Shown here one piece after another: positions 42,743 through 53,400 of a DNA stretch of 64,000 nt (position 1 is its first letter; each line of letters starts with the position of its first letter). The DNA is from Microbacterium sp. AK031 (GTDB lineage: Bacteria; Actinomycetota; Actinomycetes; Actinomycetales; Microbacteriaceae). The stretch lies in the NCBI RefSeq assembly GCF_024807145.1, contig NZ_JANUCA010000007.1, forward strand, positions 62,001-126,000. The letters run 5' to 3'. A program made the translations under genes and the position numbers. The notes below the pieces were generated by a model. It was not told where the DNA came from and did no database searches. It saw only the letters and a program-made list of their open reading frames with translations.

Positions 42743-43693
42743 TCAGCAGAAGGAGCTGACCGCCTCCCACGCCGACGGAACCTCGGCCTGCCCGTCACGC
42801 GTCACAGCCGCTTCGATCAGGCCATATGAGCGATCGGAGGCGAAGAACACCTCATTGGGATTGTCGAGTCCGTACGGCTCGAGGTCGACGACGAAGTGAT
42901 GTTTGTTGGGCATCGAGAAGCGGATCTCCGCGATCTCGGGGTGCGCCTCCAGCACCGCACGACCCATCTCGAACAGCGTCGCCTGCAGCGCCGCCGAATA
43001 CCGCCTGGTGAACTCCTCGAGCAGGATGCGCTTCACATCCGCGTAGATCCCGTTGAAGTCCAGGTCTCTGGATCCGGCGTCCGGCGCATAGCGCCAGCGC
43101 GCCGAGACATCCGTCGCCAGAATGCGATCCGTGGTCTCCTTCAGCGACGTGTAGCGATTTTTCGGGAAGCCGACGAATCCGGACTGCGTGGTCTTGAGTA
43201 CCGTCAGCCCCTTCAGCCCGGCGATGATGTGCCGCTCTGGCCCCTCGGCGACGACGACGGCCGTGCGTGTCTCCTGCCCCGTGCGGACGAAGGAGTGGTC
43301 GTGCTCCTCACCGTCGACTTTGATCCGATCCCAGGCATAGCTCTCGGCGAGCCAGCGACCGCCCTCGACCCAGTCGAACTCGCTCGTGAAGTGATCCGAG
43401 AGCCGCAGCAGAAACGTTTCGGGCGAACCGATCCCCTCACGCGCGAAGCAGAAGACGGTGTTCTTCTGGGTGTCGGTCGCGACGACGTGGCCGTTGTCAC
43501 CGTCCAGATGCGCGGCCTGGAAGTCGCCGCGCAGCTGCGAGGTGACGTTGAGGTCCTCGATCGAGTGCCGGTCGCCCTCTTTGGTGACCTTGACGACACG
43601 GACCTCGGCCTTGCCGTACTGATTGGGGCCGAGGACGATGCCGCCGTTCGGGGTCTCTGCGTCGGTCTGGGTGTGGGTCATGATGTCGGTCAT
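42743..43693 (-). CDS. uox: Urate oxidase
   Basis: A 316-aa cofactor-free uricase oxidising urate to 5-hydroxyisourate with release of H2O2. The motifs 'LVLKTTxSGF'-like 'LTVLKTTQSGFVGFPKNRYT' and 'DRILATDVSARWRY' with 'MPNKHHF' are all present. It is the last gene of the eight-gene allantoin/urate operon, 4 bp after uraH. The downstream enzymes UraH and UraD and a peroxiredoxin for the H2O2 are encoded in the same operon. Confidence 0.95.
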   Translation of the reverse strand: MTDIMTHTQTDAETPNGGIVLGPNQYGKAEVRVVKVTKEGDRHSIEDLNVTSQLRGDFQAAHLDGDNGHVVATDTQKNTVFCFAREGIGSPETFLLRLSDHFTSEFDWVEGGRWLAESYAWDRIKVDGEEHDHSFVRTGQETRTAVVVAEGPERHIIAGLKGLTVLKTTQSGFVGFPKNRYTSLKETTDRILATDVSARWRYAPDAGSRDLDFNGIYADVKRILLEEFTRRYSAALQATLFEMGRAVLEAHPEIAEIRFSMPNKHHFVVDLEPYGLDNPNEVFFASDRSYGLIEAAVTRDGQAEVPSAWEAVSSFC

Positions 43694-43697
43694 CGTT

Positions 43698-44042
43698 CTA
43701 ACTTCCTCGGTAGGTCGAATATGCGAAGGGGCTCAGCAGCAACGGCACGTGATAGTGACGCTGCTCGTCATCGACGACGAACGTGAGCACGACTTCGGGA
43801 TAGAAGGTGGGAGTACCGGTGCGGGCGAAGTACCCACCGGTGTCGAAGTGGAGCCGGTAGGTGCCGGCGGGCAGCGCCTCGGGCCCGAGCTGCTTCGCCC
43901 GGCCGTCAGCATCCGTGACGGCCTCGGCGAGCAGCATCCATTCGCCGTCCCGAAGAGCGGAGAGCACCACCGTGATGCCAGGAGCCGGCAGCCCCTGAAC
44001 GGCATCGAGCACGTGAGTAGTGATATGCGACACAGCAGTCAT
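43698..44042 (-). CDS. uraH: 5-Hydroxyisourate hydrolase
   Basis: A 114-aa transthyretin-like protein. The N-terminal 'SHITTHVLDAVQG' and C-terminal YRGS tetrapeptide, with the conserved His and Arg residues, identify the hydrolase that turns 5-hydroxyisourate into OHCU. It overlaps uraD by 4 bp. Confidence 0.95.
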   Translation of the reverse strand: MTAVSHITTHVLDAVQGLPAPGITVVLSALRDGEWMLLAEAVTDADGRAKQLGPEALPAGTYRLHFDTGGYFARTGTPTFYPEVVLTFVVDDEQRHYHVPLLLSPFAYSTYRGS

Positions 44043-44536
44043 GCGGTGATCGTTCCTCTCAGTCGGAGCAGTGCGATCTCTCGCAGCTGCCCGGCGATGA
44101 TCCGCTCTTCCGAGTCGGGGTCGTGCTGCAGCCGTTCTCGCAGGCTCGACAGGATCTCTGCCGCGGAGCGTCCGGCGGCGCGGATCAGGAAGACCCGGCC
44201 GAAGCGCTCCTCGTATGCGAGGTTGCCGTCGCGAAGCGCCCGCTGCACCTCGGCATCAGACGGGTCGACCCCGGCCTGCTCTGAGCGCGACAGCGTCGCC
44301 TCTCTGCTGTCCCCTCCCGCGCGCTCGCCGATCCGGGGATGGTGAGCGAGCGCCGATTCGATCTCCTCGGTCGTGAACGGATCGGCGGCCCGAGCCGCCT
44401 CCGTCACAAGGGAGTCCACCGACTCGAAGGGACGGCGATCGACGATGTCTTCACACCATCGCGTCACATCGATACACGGCCGGAGCGCGGTGACAGCGTC
44501 GCCCCGCTCCGCCAGATTGAACTGCTCAAGCAACAT
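44039..44536 (-). CDS. uraD: OHCU decarboxylase
   Basis: A 165-aa helical protein that decarboxylates 2-oxo-4-hydroxy-4-carboxy-5-ureidoimidazoline to S-allantoin. The catalytic His and substrate loop are in 'ALAHHPRIGER' (near residue 66), with 'NLAYEERFGRVFLIRAAGRS' downstream. Its neighbours uraH and uox support the call. It lies 30 bp after the peroxiredoxin gene. Confidence 0.93.
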   Translation of the reverse strand: MLLEQFNLAERGDAVTALRPCIDVTRWCEDIVDRRPFESVDSLVTEAARAADPFTTEEIESALAHHPRIGERAGGDSREATLSRSEQAGVDPSDAEVQRALRDGNLAYEERFGRVFLIRAAGRSAAEILSSLRERLQHDPDSEERIIAGQLREIALLRLRGTITA

Positions 44537-44566
44537 TGCTTGATCTCTTTCTCTTGGGTTGTTCGG

Positions 44567-45043
44567 TCATTTCAGCAAGGCATCCCTGAGGCGGGCGATG
44601 TGGCCCTCCGCCTTGACGTTGTACTCCACGGACGAGATGACGCCATCGGCGTCGACCACCACCGTCGTGCGGATCAGACCGTCGAACGTGCGACCGTTGA
44701 CCGTCTTCTGCCCCCACGCGCCCCATTCCCTCGCCACAGCGGAATCCTCATCGGAGAGCAGCGGAAAGCTCAACTGCTCCGCCTCCGCGAACTCCGCGAG
44801 CCTCGACACCGGATCGGGCGAGATCCCGAGCACGGCGTAGCCGGCGCCCTGGAACGATCCGAGATTGTCACGGAAGTCGCACGCCTCGGTGGTGCAGCCC
44901 GGCGTGAACGCCGCGGGATAGAAGTACACGATCACGGGCGTGCCGCGCAGCTCGGACAGAGTGCGCTGCTGTCCGGATGCATCCGTGAGCGTGAAGTCCG
45001 GAGCGGTCTGGCCGACCTCGAGCTCTTCAGATGAGTTGATCAT
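44567..45043 (-). CDS. bcp: Thioredoxin-dependent peroxiredoxin (Bcp/PrxQ type)
   Basis: A 158-aa peroxiredoxin that reduces H2O2. The peroxidatic Cys is in '[15 protein letters not shown]' (near residue 50) with a second Cys five residues on, the arrangement of PrxQ enzymes. The [10 protein letters not shown] strand precedes it. It overlaps the glxK::allB gene by 4 bp and precedes uraD-uraH-uox, so it is made together with uricase, whose reaction produces H2O2. Confidence 0.93.
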   Translation of the reverse strand: MINSSEELEVGQTAPDFTLTDASGQQRTLSELRGTPVIVYFYPAAFTPGCTTEACDFRDNLGSFQGAGYAVLGISPDPVSRLAEFAEAEQLSFPLLSDEDSAVAREWGAWGQKTVNGRTFDGLIRTTVVVDADGVISSVEYNVKAEGHIARLRDALLK

Positions 45044-47631
45044 GCGGTTTCTCCATTCTCGATGTGCTCAGCAGTTCCCCGTCGCAGCAGCCGCCCTCGA
45101 GGCGCGTCGCTCTCGACCGGCGCGCCCGCCAGGAAGGTCGTTCGCACGATACCCGTGAGCTCCTGCCCGTCATAGGGGGTGATCGGATGCCGGTGCGAGA
45201 GCCGTTTCGCATCGACGGTGAACGTCTCGTCCGGGGCGAAGATGGCGAAATCCGCCGCGCCGCCCTCGACGATGCGGCCCTTGTCCACGAGACCGACCCT
45301 GGCGGCCGGCTTCTCCGACATGAGCGACACGATCTGCTCGAGCGAGAAGCCGCGCTGGCGCGCGTGCGTCCACACGAGCGAGAGCCCCAACTGCAGCGAC
45401 GCGATGCCTCCCCAGGCCAGCGAGAAGTCGCCGTCGCCAGCGAACTTCATCTCGGGTGTGGACGGCGAATGATCGGAGACGATGTAGTCGATCGTTCCCT
45501 CGGTAAGCCCGCGCCACAGTTCGTCGCGGTTTCCTTCCTCCCGAATGGGCGGGCAGCATTTGAAGGCGGTGCTCCCCTCGGGGATGTCTTCGGCGGCGAG
45601 AGTCAAATAGTGGGGGCAGGTCTCGACAGTCAGGTCGACGCCGTCGGCGCGCGCGGCGGCGATGCGGCCGAGGGAGTCGCCGTTGGACAGGTGCAGGATG
45701 TGAGCGCGCACACCGGTGTCGGCTGCGCCCTGGATCACCTCGGCGATCGCGGCATCCTCTGCGGAACGCGGCCGTGAGGCGAGGAACGGCGCATACTCGC
45801 GGCTGCCCGGCTGCACCGATTCCTCGATGATGTGCGCGTCCTCGGCGTGCACGACCAGCAACGAGTCCAGCCCCGCCAGCACTTCCATCGCCTCGCGCAT
45901 CTCCGCGACCGACACATCGGGGAACTCCTCCACGCCGGAAGGGAGCAGGAAGCACTTGAATCCGTAGACGCCCTCGTCGTGCAGCGCGACGAGCTCGGCG
46001 ATGTTGCCGGGGATCACACCGCCCCAGAATCCGACGTCGATGAAGACCCGCCCCTCGGCGACGGCCCGCTTCTCGTCGAGCGCTGCGACTGAGACGGTGG
46101 GAGGGATGCTGTTGAGCGGCATGTCCACGATCGTCGTGACCCCACCCACCGCGGCGGCCCTGGTGGCGGACTCGAAGCCCTCCCACTCGGTGCGCCCCGG
46201 CTCGTTGACGTGCACGTGCGTGTCGACCAGACCGGGCAGCAGGACCTCATCGGCGACGAGTTCGACGACCTGATCGGCGTCGAGGCCGGTTCCGGCAGCG
46301 GCGATCTCGGCGATGCGACCATCGCGCACTCCGACTTCGGCTGCCGCGAAGGCGCCGTCGATGAGGGCACGACCCCGCAGGACGAGGTCGTAGCGCTGTG
46401 CCGGGGCATGGGTCGCGGAAGCCGGCACTTCGTGATCGGCGGTCGCCGGAACCGAACCGACGTGACCCGCTGTCGACGGAGCCCGAGTTTCCTGAGCGAT
46501 CTCCTCAGCGATCTCGCGCACCAGATCCTCGGCGAGCTGTTCGAGCAGCGCTCCGGCCTCGGCCATGCTGCGCTCGCCGTCGGGTTCGAGCTCAGACAGC
46601 GCGCGGGCACCGGCGAACCCGGCATCCGCGATCGCCTCGGCCGACAGCGTCGTCCGCCCGCACACGGCATACACCGGCAGACCGGCAGCGGCAGCGGCCC
46701 GCGCGACGCCCACCGGGGTCTTGCCCATCAGGCTCTGCTCGTCGAGGCTGCCCTCGCCCGTGATCACGGCATCCGCGCCCTGCAGCCTCGAGGCGAGGTT
46801 CGTCACCTCGAGCACGACATCCACGCCCGCACGCCGAGTCGCGCCGAGCGCGATCGCAGCGAATCCCACCCCACCGGCAGCACCCGCGCCCTCGCGAGAT
46901 GCGGCTTCGGCAGCCGGCACCGTGAGCGCGTCGCCTGCGCCCAGCACTTCGACGAGTCGGGCAAGACCGGCTTCCAGCGTCGCGACGTCTTCAGCGGTCG
47001 CGCCCTTCTGCGGTCCGAACACCTCTGCGGCGCCGATCGGACCGGTGAGTGGATTGTCCACGTCGCTCGCGAGGATGATCTCGGCGTCTGCCAGCCGCGC
47101 ATCCAGTGCGCTGAGATCCACAGAAGCGAGGCGCACCAGAGCGGCGCCACCGAGCGGCAGCTCTTCGCCCTCGCCGTCGAGGAAGCGCGCCCCGAGCCCC
47201 TGCAGGAGCCCTGCCCCACCATCGGTCGAGGCGCTGCCGCCGATTCCGAGCACGATGCGTCGGCATCCGGCATCCAGAGCCGCCCGCACGAGCTGACCGG
47301 TGCCGAGACTCGTCGCCCCAAGTGGGTCCTTGCGCCCTTCCGGCAGCAGGTCGAGACCGGAAGCACGCGCCATCTCGACGACCGCCTCGGTGCGGCGCAC
47401 CGCGAACTCCGCCTCGATCAGGGCGCCGGTGGGACCGGCGACGAACACCGGCCGCGAGGAGAAGCCGGCTGCGAGCACGGCATCCAGAGTCCCCTCGCCA
47501 CCGTCGGCGACGGGAACCGTCACGACCTCGATCGTCGGGTCGGCGCGACGCGCTCCCGAGGCGACCCTTTCAGCCACTTCCGGAGCCGTCAGCGACCCCT
47601 TGAACTTGTCGGGCGCGATGACCAGACGCAT
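45040..47631 (-). CDS. Fused glycerate kinase-allantoinase
   Basis: One uninterrupted 863-aa frame. Residues 1 to about 380 are a glycerate kinase of the GlxK/GarK family ('[16 protein letters not shown]', '[11 protein letters not shown]', '[20 protein letters not shown]', '[13 protein letters not shown]'). A linker of about 30 residues, rich in Ala, Thr and Pro, follows. From residue 413 to the end is an allantoinase (AllB): metal-binding '[16 protein letters not shown]', the probable carboxylated Lys in '[11 protein letters not shown]' and 'VSDHSPS'. AllB opens allantoin to allantoate; the kinase phosphorylates the glycerate made at the end of the same pathway. The start ATG at 47631 is 1 bp beyond the gcl stop. 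In E. coli the two are separate genes of one regulon. Confidence 0.9.
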   Translation of the reverse strand: MRLVIAPDKFKGSLTAPEVAERVASGARRADPTIEVVTVPVADGGEGTLDAVLAAGFSSRPVFVAGPTGALIEAEFAVRRTEAVVEMARASGLDLLPEGRKDPLGATSLGTGQLVRAALDAGCRRIVLGIGGSASTDGGAGLLQGLGARFLDGEGEELPLGGAALVRLASVDLSALDARLADAEIILASDVDNPLTGPIGAAEVFGPQKGATAEDVATLEAGLARLVEVLGAGDALTVPAAEAASREGAGAAGGVGFAAIALGATRRAGVDVVLEVTNLASRLQGADAVITGEGSLDEQSLMGKTPVGVARAAAAAGLPVYAVCGRTTLSAEAIADAGFAGARALSELEPDGERSMAEAGALLEQLAEDLVREIAEEIAQETRAPSTAGHVGSVPATADHEVPASATHAPAQRYDLVLRGRALIDGAFAAAEVGVRDGRIAEIAAAGTGLDADQVVELVADEVLLPGLVDTHVHVNEPGRTEWEGFESATRAAAVGGVTTIVDMPLNSIPPTVSVAALDEKRAVAEGRVFIDVGFWGGVIPGNIAELVALHDEGVYGFKCFLLPSGVEEFPDVSVAEMREAMEVLAGLDSLLVVHAEDAHIIEESVQPGSREYAPFLASRPRSAEDAAIAEVIQGAADTGVRAHILHLSNGDSLGRIAAARADGVDLTVETCPHYLTLAAEDIPEGSTAFKCCPPIREEGNRDELWRGLTEGTIDYIVSDHSPSTPEMKFAGDGDFSLAWGGIASLQLGLSLVWTHARQRGFSLEQIVSLMSEKPAARVGLVDKGRIVEGGAADFAIFAPDETFTVDAKRLSHRHPITPYDGQELTGIVRTTFLAGAPVESDAPRGRLLRRGTAEHIENGETA

Positions 47632-47632
47632 C

Positions 47633-49429
<1,797 letters not shown>

Positions 49430-49458
49430 TTCGTGCTCCTAGCTCTGGTTTTCGGGGT

Positions 49459-50337
49459 TCACTCGCGACCGGCGAAGGCCGCCGTCAGCTTGAACAGCCC
49501 GGAGTGATCGAGGCCGGAGTCGCCCTGCTGGACGGCGGAGCCGACGAGCTGGGCGACGTGGGCGCCGAGCGGAATCGTGATGCCGGCCTGTCGTGCGGCG
49601 GCGGTGATGATGCCCATGTCCTTGTTGTGGAGGGCGAGTCGGAAGCCGGGGGCGAAGTCGCGATCGAGCATCTTCTGGCCCTTCTGGTCGAGCACCTTGG
49701 AGCCGGCGAGGCCGCCGCCGAGCACCTTGAGGGCGGCATCGGTGTCGACGCCGAAGGCCTCGAGGAAGATGATCGCCTCGGCCAGCGCCTGGATGTTCAC
49801 GGCGACGATCAGCTGGTTCGCGGCCTTCACGGTCTGTCCGGCGCCGGCGGGGCCGACGTGCACGATCGTCTTGCCGACCGACTGGAGGATTTCGTGCGCG
49901 GCGGCGAAGTCGTCATCCGTTCCGCCGACCATGATCGACAGCGCTGCGTCGATCGCGCCCTGCTCGCCACCTGAGACGGGGGCGTCGACGGCGCGGAGGC
50001 CGGCGGCGATCGCCTCGTCCGCGAGCTCCTTGGCGACATCGGGACGGATGCTGGAGGCATCGATCCACAGCGCGCCCTTCTTGGCGTGCGTGAAGATGCC
50101 CTCTTCGCCACGGACGGCGGCGACGACATCAGGGGAATCCGGCACCATCGTGATGATGACGTCGGCGCCCTTCACTGCGTCGGCGATACCGTTCGCGCCC
50201 TGGCCGCCGACGGCGACGAGTTCGTCGATGCGGTCCTGGCTGAGGTTGTAGCCGGTGACGGAATGCCCGGCGGCGAGGAGGTTCTTCGCCATGGGGAGGC
50301 CCATGATGCCGAGGCCGATGACTGCGATGTTGCTCAT
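49459..50337 (-). CDS. glxR: Tartronate semialdehyde reductase
   Basis: A 292-aa 3-hydroxyisobutyrate-dehydrogenase-family reductase. The NAD(P) loop is 'IGLGIMGLPMAKNLLAAGH' at the N-terminus; the substrate motif 'DAPVSGGEQGA' (near residue 118) and the catalytic Lys in 'GQTVKAANQ' (near 170) are visible. It reduces tartronate semialdehyde to D-glycerate. Its position between gcl and hyi confirms the role. Confidence 0.95.
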   Translation of the reverse strand: MSNIAVIGLGIMGLPMAKNLLAAGHSVTGYNLSQDRIDELVAVGGQGANGIADAVKGADVIITMVPDSPDVVAAVRGEEGIFTHAKKGALWIDASSIRPDVAKELADEAIAAGLRAVDAPVSGGEQGAIDAALSIMVGGTDDDFAAAHEILQSVGKTIVHVGPAGAGQTVKAANQLIVAVNIQALAEAIIFLEAFGVDTDAALKVLGGGLAGSKVLDQKGQKMLDRDFAPGFRLALHNKDMGIITAAARQAGITIPLGAHVAQLVGSAVQQGDSGLDHSGLFKLTAAFAGRE

Positions 50338-50388
50338 GATGATTCCTTCGTGTGGTGCGGCGGCGATGCCGCAAGGTATGGGTCGTTT

Positions 50389-51192
50389 TCAGCGCGTTTC
50401 GCCGACGGCCTCGGCCGCCCACGCGAATGCGGTCTCGATCGGCGCTTTGTACTCGAGGCCGATGTAGCCGGAGTAGCCGAGGTCACGGCTACGTGCGATC
50501 CAGGTGTCGATGGGGAGCGATCCGGTTCCGGGTGCGCCGCGGCCGGGTGCGTCGGCGATCTGGATGTGGCCGAACGATGCGGCGTTCTCTTCGATGACCT
50601 GCGGCACATCGTCGCCGTTCACGGCGAGGTGGTAGAAGTCGGCGAGCAGGGCGAGGTTGCGCGCACCGGTCGAGGTGCGCACGTGGTCGATGACGTCCAG
50701 CGCATCAGCGGCCGTGCGCAGCGGGTAGCGCTCGGCGCCGCTGACCGGTTCGACCAGAACGGTGCCGCCGATGGCAGCGACCGCCTCGGCCGCAGCCGCG
50801 AGGTTCTCGATCGCCACCGCATCCTGAGCGGCAGGATCGACGCCGTCGATGCGGTTGCCGTACAGGGCGTTGAATCCTCTGGTTCCCAATGCGCGGCCGA
50901 TGCCGACGACGACGGCCAGGTTGTCGCGGAACTCCTTGCCGCGGGCGGGCCAGGAGACGAGGCCGCGGTCTCCGTTCGGCATATCGCCGGCGTTGAAGTT
51001 CAGACCGGTCAGCTGAACACCGGCGTCGTGGATGGCGGCGATGAACGCGTCGACCTCGTGGTCGAGCGGAACGGAGGTGGAGAAGGGCCACCAGAACTCG
51101 ACCGCGTCGAACCCGGCAGCCTTCGCTGCGGCCGGGCGCTCGAGCAGCGGGAGTTCGGTGAGAAGGATCGAGCAGTTCACCGTGTACGTCAT
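50389..51192 (-). CDS. hyi: Hydroxypyruvate isomerase
   Basis: A 267-aa TIM-barrel isomerase interconverting hydroxypyruvate and tartronate semialdehyde. It begins 'YTVNCSILLTELPLLERPAAAK'; metal ligands Glu ('LVEPVSGAERYPL') and His/Asp ('LLADFYHLAVNGDD') and the C-terminal 'GYIGLEYKA' are present. It is the first gene of the eight-gene operon hyi-glxR-gcl-glxK::allB-bcp-uraD-uraH-uox. Confidence 0.93.
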   Translation of the reverse strand: MTYTVNCSILLTELPLLERPAAAKAAGFDAVEFWWPFSTSVPLDHEVDAFIAAIHDAGVQLTGLNFNAGDMPNGDRGLVSWPARGKEFRDNLAVVVGIGRALGTRGFNALYGNRIDGVDPAAQDAVAIENLAAAAEAVAAIGGTVLVEPVSGAERYPLRTAADALDVIDHVRTSTGARNLALLADFYHLAVNGDDVPQVIEENAASFGHIQIADAPGRGAPGTGSLPIDTWIARSRDLGYSGYIGLEYKAPIETAFAWAAEAVGETR

Positions 51193-51219
51193 TTCGACTC
51201 CTTCGTCGTGTGTGGTTGT

Positions 51220-51234
51220 TTCCGGATTATGGAA
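51220..51234. promoter_or_regulatory. AllR-like operator at hyi
   Basis: TTCC-GGATTAT-GGAA, an exact match to the TTCC-N7-GGAA pattern found at the other purine-operon promoters. Its centre is 35 bp before the hyi start codon. Confidence 0.6.
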
Positions 51235-51315
51235 GCTATCTTCTGCTAGATGAAAGTCTAGGACGCGGAGAGTGGGCTGTCAATGGTCGCCGTCACGTTC
51301 GCTCGCCGTCACGGA

Positions 51316-51375
51316 CAGCGGAGACGAGTTTCCCGGGTTCACGCGACGATTTACCCGGGAAACTCGTCTCCGCTG
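51316..51375. terminator. 23-bp perfect hairpin upstream of the DUF559-like gene
   Basis: The arms 51316-51338 and 51353-51375 are perfectly complementary over 23 bp (core GAGACGAGTTTCCCGGG), with a 14-nt loop. Unlike the other hairpins of this type it lies between divergent genes, in the leader of the DUF559-like gene, so ordinary 3'-end termination does not explain it. Its core resembles the hairpin just behind that gene. Confidence 0.6.
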
Positions 51376-51493
51376 GCTCTTGGGCGGCGGGGCGGGCGGG
51401 ACTTGGCCTGCACGCGGAGTCGGGAGCACGGGTTATCCCCCGGGGGTGGGAATCGGCGGATGCCGCGGCATCCGCGTGCGTCAGCATCGGCGG

Positions 51494-52462
51494 ATGAAAC
51501 ACCGGATCCCGCTGCCGCAGCACCTGGGACATGCATTCTCGGTCAAGCGTGCCGAAGCCGCCGGCATCCGCCCTGGCCGGCACAGCACGCCCGACCTGCA
51601 CCGTCCGTTCCGCGGCGTCCGTTCCGTCGAGAAGCCGAAGGCCTTCAATGACTTCGTGAACTGCTACGCGCCTCGGCTGAAGCCTGGCCATCGGTTCGGA
51701 GGCATCACTGCGGCGCGCGATTGGGGCCTGCCACTGCCCACGGCATGGACGATGACAGAACCGATCGACGTCGTCGCCCCGTCATCGGGGACCCCACCTA
51801 AGGCTCGCGGAGTGCGTGGGCACCGGCTCCGCGAAGATCGAGCCGAGACCCGCATCCTGAAGGGGCATCCCGTTGTCGATCCGGTCGCGGCGCTGTTCAT
51901 GTGCGCGGGGAATCTCACGGTCACGCAGGCCGTCATCATGCTCGATGCGCTGCTGACGACAGCATCCAACTATCCAGAGTTGGGACCAGGCAGGCCGCTG
52001 AGCACACGTGACGAGATCACCCGTCGACTCGACGAATGGGGGCGGTTCCCTGGAAGCGGCACCATCCGCGCCTCGCTTCCGCTCGCCTGCGAGAGGGTCG
52101 AGTCACCGAAGGAGACCGAGACCCGCCTGCTGCTCGTCGACAGCGGGCTGCCCGAGCCGATCGTGCAGCACGAGGTCTGGGCTGACGGGCGAATGCTCGG
52201 CCGCTGCGACCTCGCCTATCCCGAGCTGAGGATCGCGTTCGAGTACGAGGGCGACGGCCACCGCACGGAGAAGGAGCAGTGGCGCAAGGACATCCAGCGC
52301 CAGCGGTACCTCGAAGGTGAGGGGTGGATCGTCATCCGTTTGACCCAGGCCGACCTTGACAAGCCGGAGATGCTCATCGCCAGCATCCGACGCGCCATGT
52401 CCGCACCCCGCTCTTCTCCGCCTGCCGCAGGCGAGAACAGTTTCCGGGGCTTTAGGGCATGA
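51494..52462 (+). CDS. DUF559-like endonuclease-fold protein
   Basis: A 322-aa protein. The N-terminal region ('GGITAARDWGLPLPTAWTM', 'IDVVAPSS') resembles AbiEi-like regulators. The C-terminal part (about residues 205-305: 'ETRLLLVDSGLPEPIVQHEV', 'GRCDLAYPELRIAFEYEGDG', 'GWIVIRLTQADL') has the layout of the DUF559/Vsr PD-(D/E)xK nuclease fold, with Asp in 'RCDLAYP' and Glu in 'EYEGDGH'. The role is unknown. The stop codon lies in the loop of the downstream hairpin. The start ATG at 51494 lacks a good ribosome site. Confidence 0.7.
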   Translation: MKHRIPLPQHLGHAFSVKRAEAAGIRPGRHSTPDLHRPFRGVRSVEKPKAFNDFVNCYAPRLKPGHRFGGITAARDWGLPLPTAWTMTEPIDVVAPSSGTPPKARGVRGHRLREDRAETRILKGHPVVDPVAALFMCAGNLTVTQAVIMLDALLTTASNYPELGPGRPLSTRDEITRRLDEWGRFPGSGTIRASLPLACERVESPKETETRLLLVDSGLPEPIVQHEVWADGRMLGRCDLAYPELRIAFEYEGDGHRTEKEQWRKDIQRQRYLEGEGWIVIRLTQADLDKPEMLIASIRRAMSAPRSSPPAAGENSFRGFRA

Positions 52463-52481
52463 AGACCCCGGAAACTGTTCT
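52434..52481. terminator. Hairpin spanning the end of the DUF559-like gene
   Basis: The arms AGAACAGTTTCCGGGG (52434-52449) and 52466-52481 pair perfectly over 16 bp. The left arm is made of the last codons of the gene, the TGA stop (52460-52462) is in the 16-nt loop, and TT follows the right arm. It separates convergent genes, so it is probably a bidirectional terminator. Confidence 0.7.
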
Positions 52482-52536
52482 TTGACCGCGGCTCGACGGG
52501 CGCGGCGACGAGCCGCGCTGCGGCGCGCGAGGCCCC

Positions 52537-53376
52537 TCAGCCCCAGGGGCGCGGATCCGCACCGCGGGTCAGCATCACCTGACGGTTGACGTCCTTGTAG
52601 AGCAGGTAGCGGAACGGCCCAGGTCCGCCCGCATAACAGGCCTGCGGGCAGAAAGCGCGCAGCCACATGAAGTCGCCGGCCTCGACCTCGACCCAGTCGT
52701 CGTTGAGCCGGTAGACGGCCTTGCCCTCGAGCACGAACAGGCCGTGCTCCATGACGTGCGTCTCTGCGAACGGGATCGACCCGCCCGGCTGGAAGGTCAC
52801 GATGTTGACGTGCATGTCGTGCGAGAGATCATCCGGGTCGGCGAAGCGCGTGGTCGCCCATGCCCCGTCGGTGTCGGGCATCTCGCGAGGCTCGACATCC
52901 TGATCACGGGTGACGAACGACGCAGGCAACGCGATGCCCTCCACGCGCTCGTATGCCTTGCGGATCCAGTGGAACGATGTCGTCGCCGCTCCGTCGTTGG
53001 ACAGCGACCACGTCTCGCCGGGGGAGAGGAACGCGTAGCCGCCTTCGGCGAGAATGTGCGCTTCCCCGGCGACAGTCACCGTCAACTCCCCTGAAGTGAC
53101 GAAGATCACGCCTTCGACCCCCGCCTCAGGCTCTGGCTTCTCCGCCCCGCCGCCCGGCTGGATCTCGACGATGAGCTGCGAGAACGTCGTGGCGAATCCG
53201 GCGATCGGCCGGGCGATGATCCACGAGCGCGTCTTCGTGAAGCCCGGGAGGTTGCTCGTGACGATGTCGCGGAACACTCCCTTGGGGATGACGGTGTAGG
53301 CCTCTTTGACGATGGCGCGGTCCGTGAGCAGCGTGCTCTGATCCGGAAGGCCTCCGGCCGGCGTGTAGTAGCCCAT
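52537..53376 (-). CDS. allE: (S)-Ureidoglycine aminohydrolase
   Basis: A 279-aa bicupin (cupin domains about residues 60-140 and 190-265). The metal-binding 'THVMEHGLFVLEGKAVYRLN' in the second cupin and the start 'MGYYTPAGGLPDQSTLLTDRA' are characteristic of AllE/YlbA. It releases ammonia from ureidoglycine, giving S-ureidoglycolate. It is the last gene of the aceB-DUF6986-allE operon. Confidence 0.93.
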   Translation of the reverse strand: MGYYTPAGGLPDQSTLLTDRAIVKEAYTVIPKGVFRDIVTSNLPGFTKTRSWIIARPIAGFATTFSQLIVEIQPGGGAEKPEPEAGVEGVIFVTSGELTVTVAGEAHILAEGGYAFLSPGETWSLSNDGAATTSFHWIRKAYERVEGIALPASFVTRDQDVEPREMPDTDGAWATTRFADPDDLSHDMHVNIVTFQPGGSIPFAETHVMEHGLFVLEGKAVYRLNDDWVEVEAGDFMWLRAFCPQACYAGGPGPFRYLLYKDVNRQVMLTRGADPRPWG

Positions 53377-53400
53377 GATTCTCCTCTGGTGTGTCTTGCG

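Larger units (their letters stand above)
51193..51493. other. 301-bp space between hyi and the DUF559-like gene
   Basis: Contents from left to right: the ribosome site of hyi (- strand GAAGGAGTCG), an AllR-like operator (51220-51234), a small palindrome CTAGATGAAAGTCTAG (51246-51261) that may belong to the hyi promoter, and a very strong 23-bp hairpin (51316-51375). The remaining stretch before the DUF559-like start shows no gene I can support. Confidence 0.6.
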
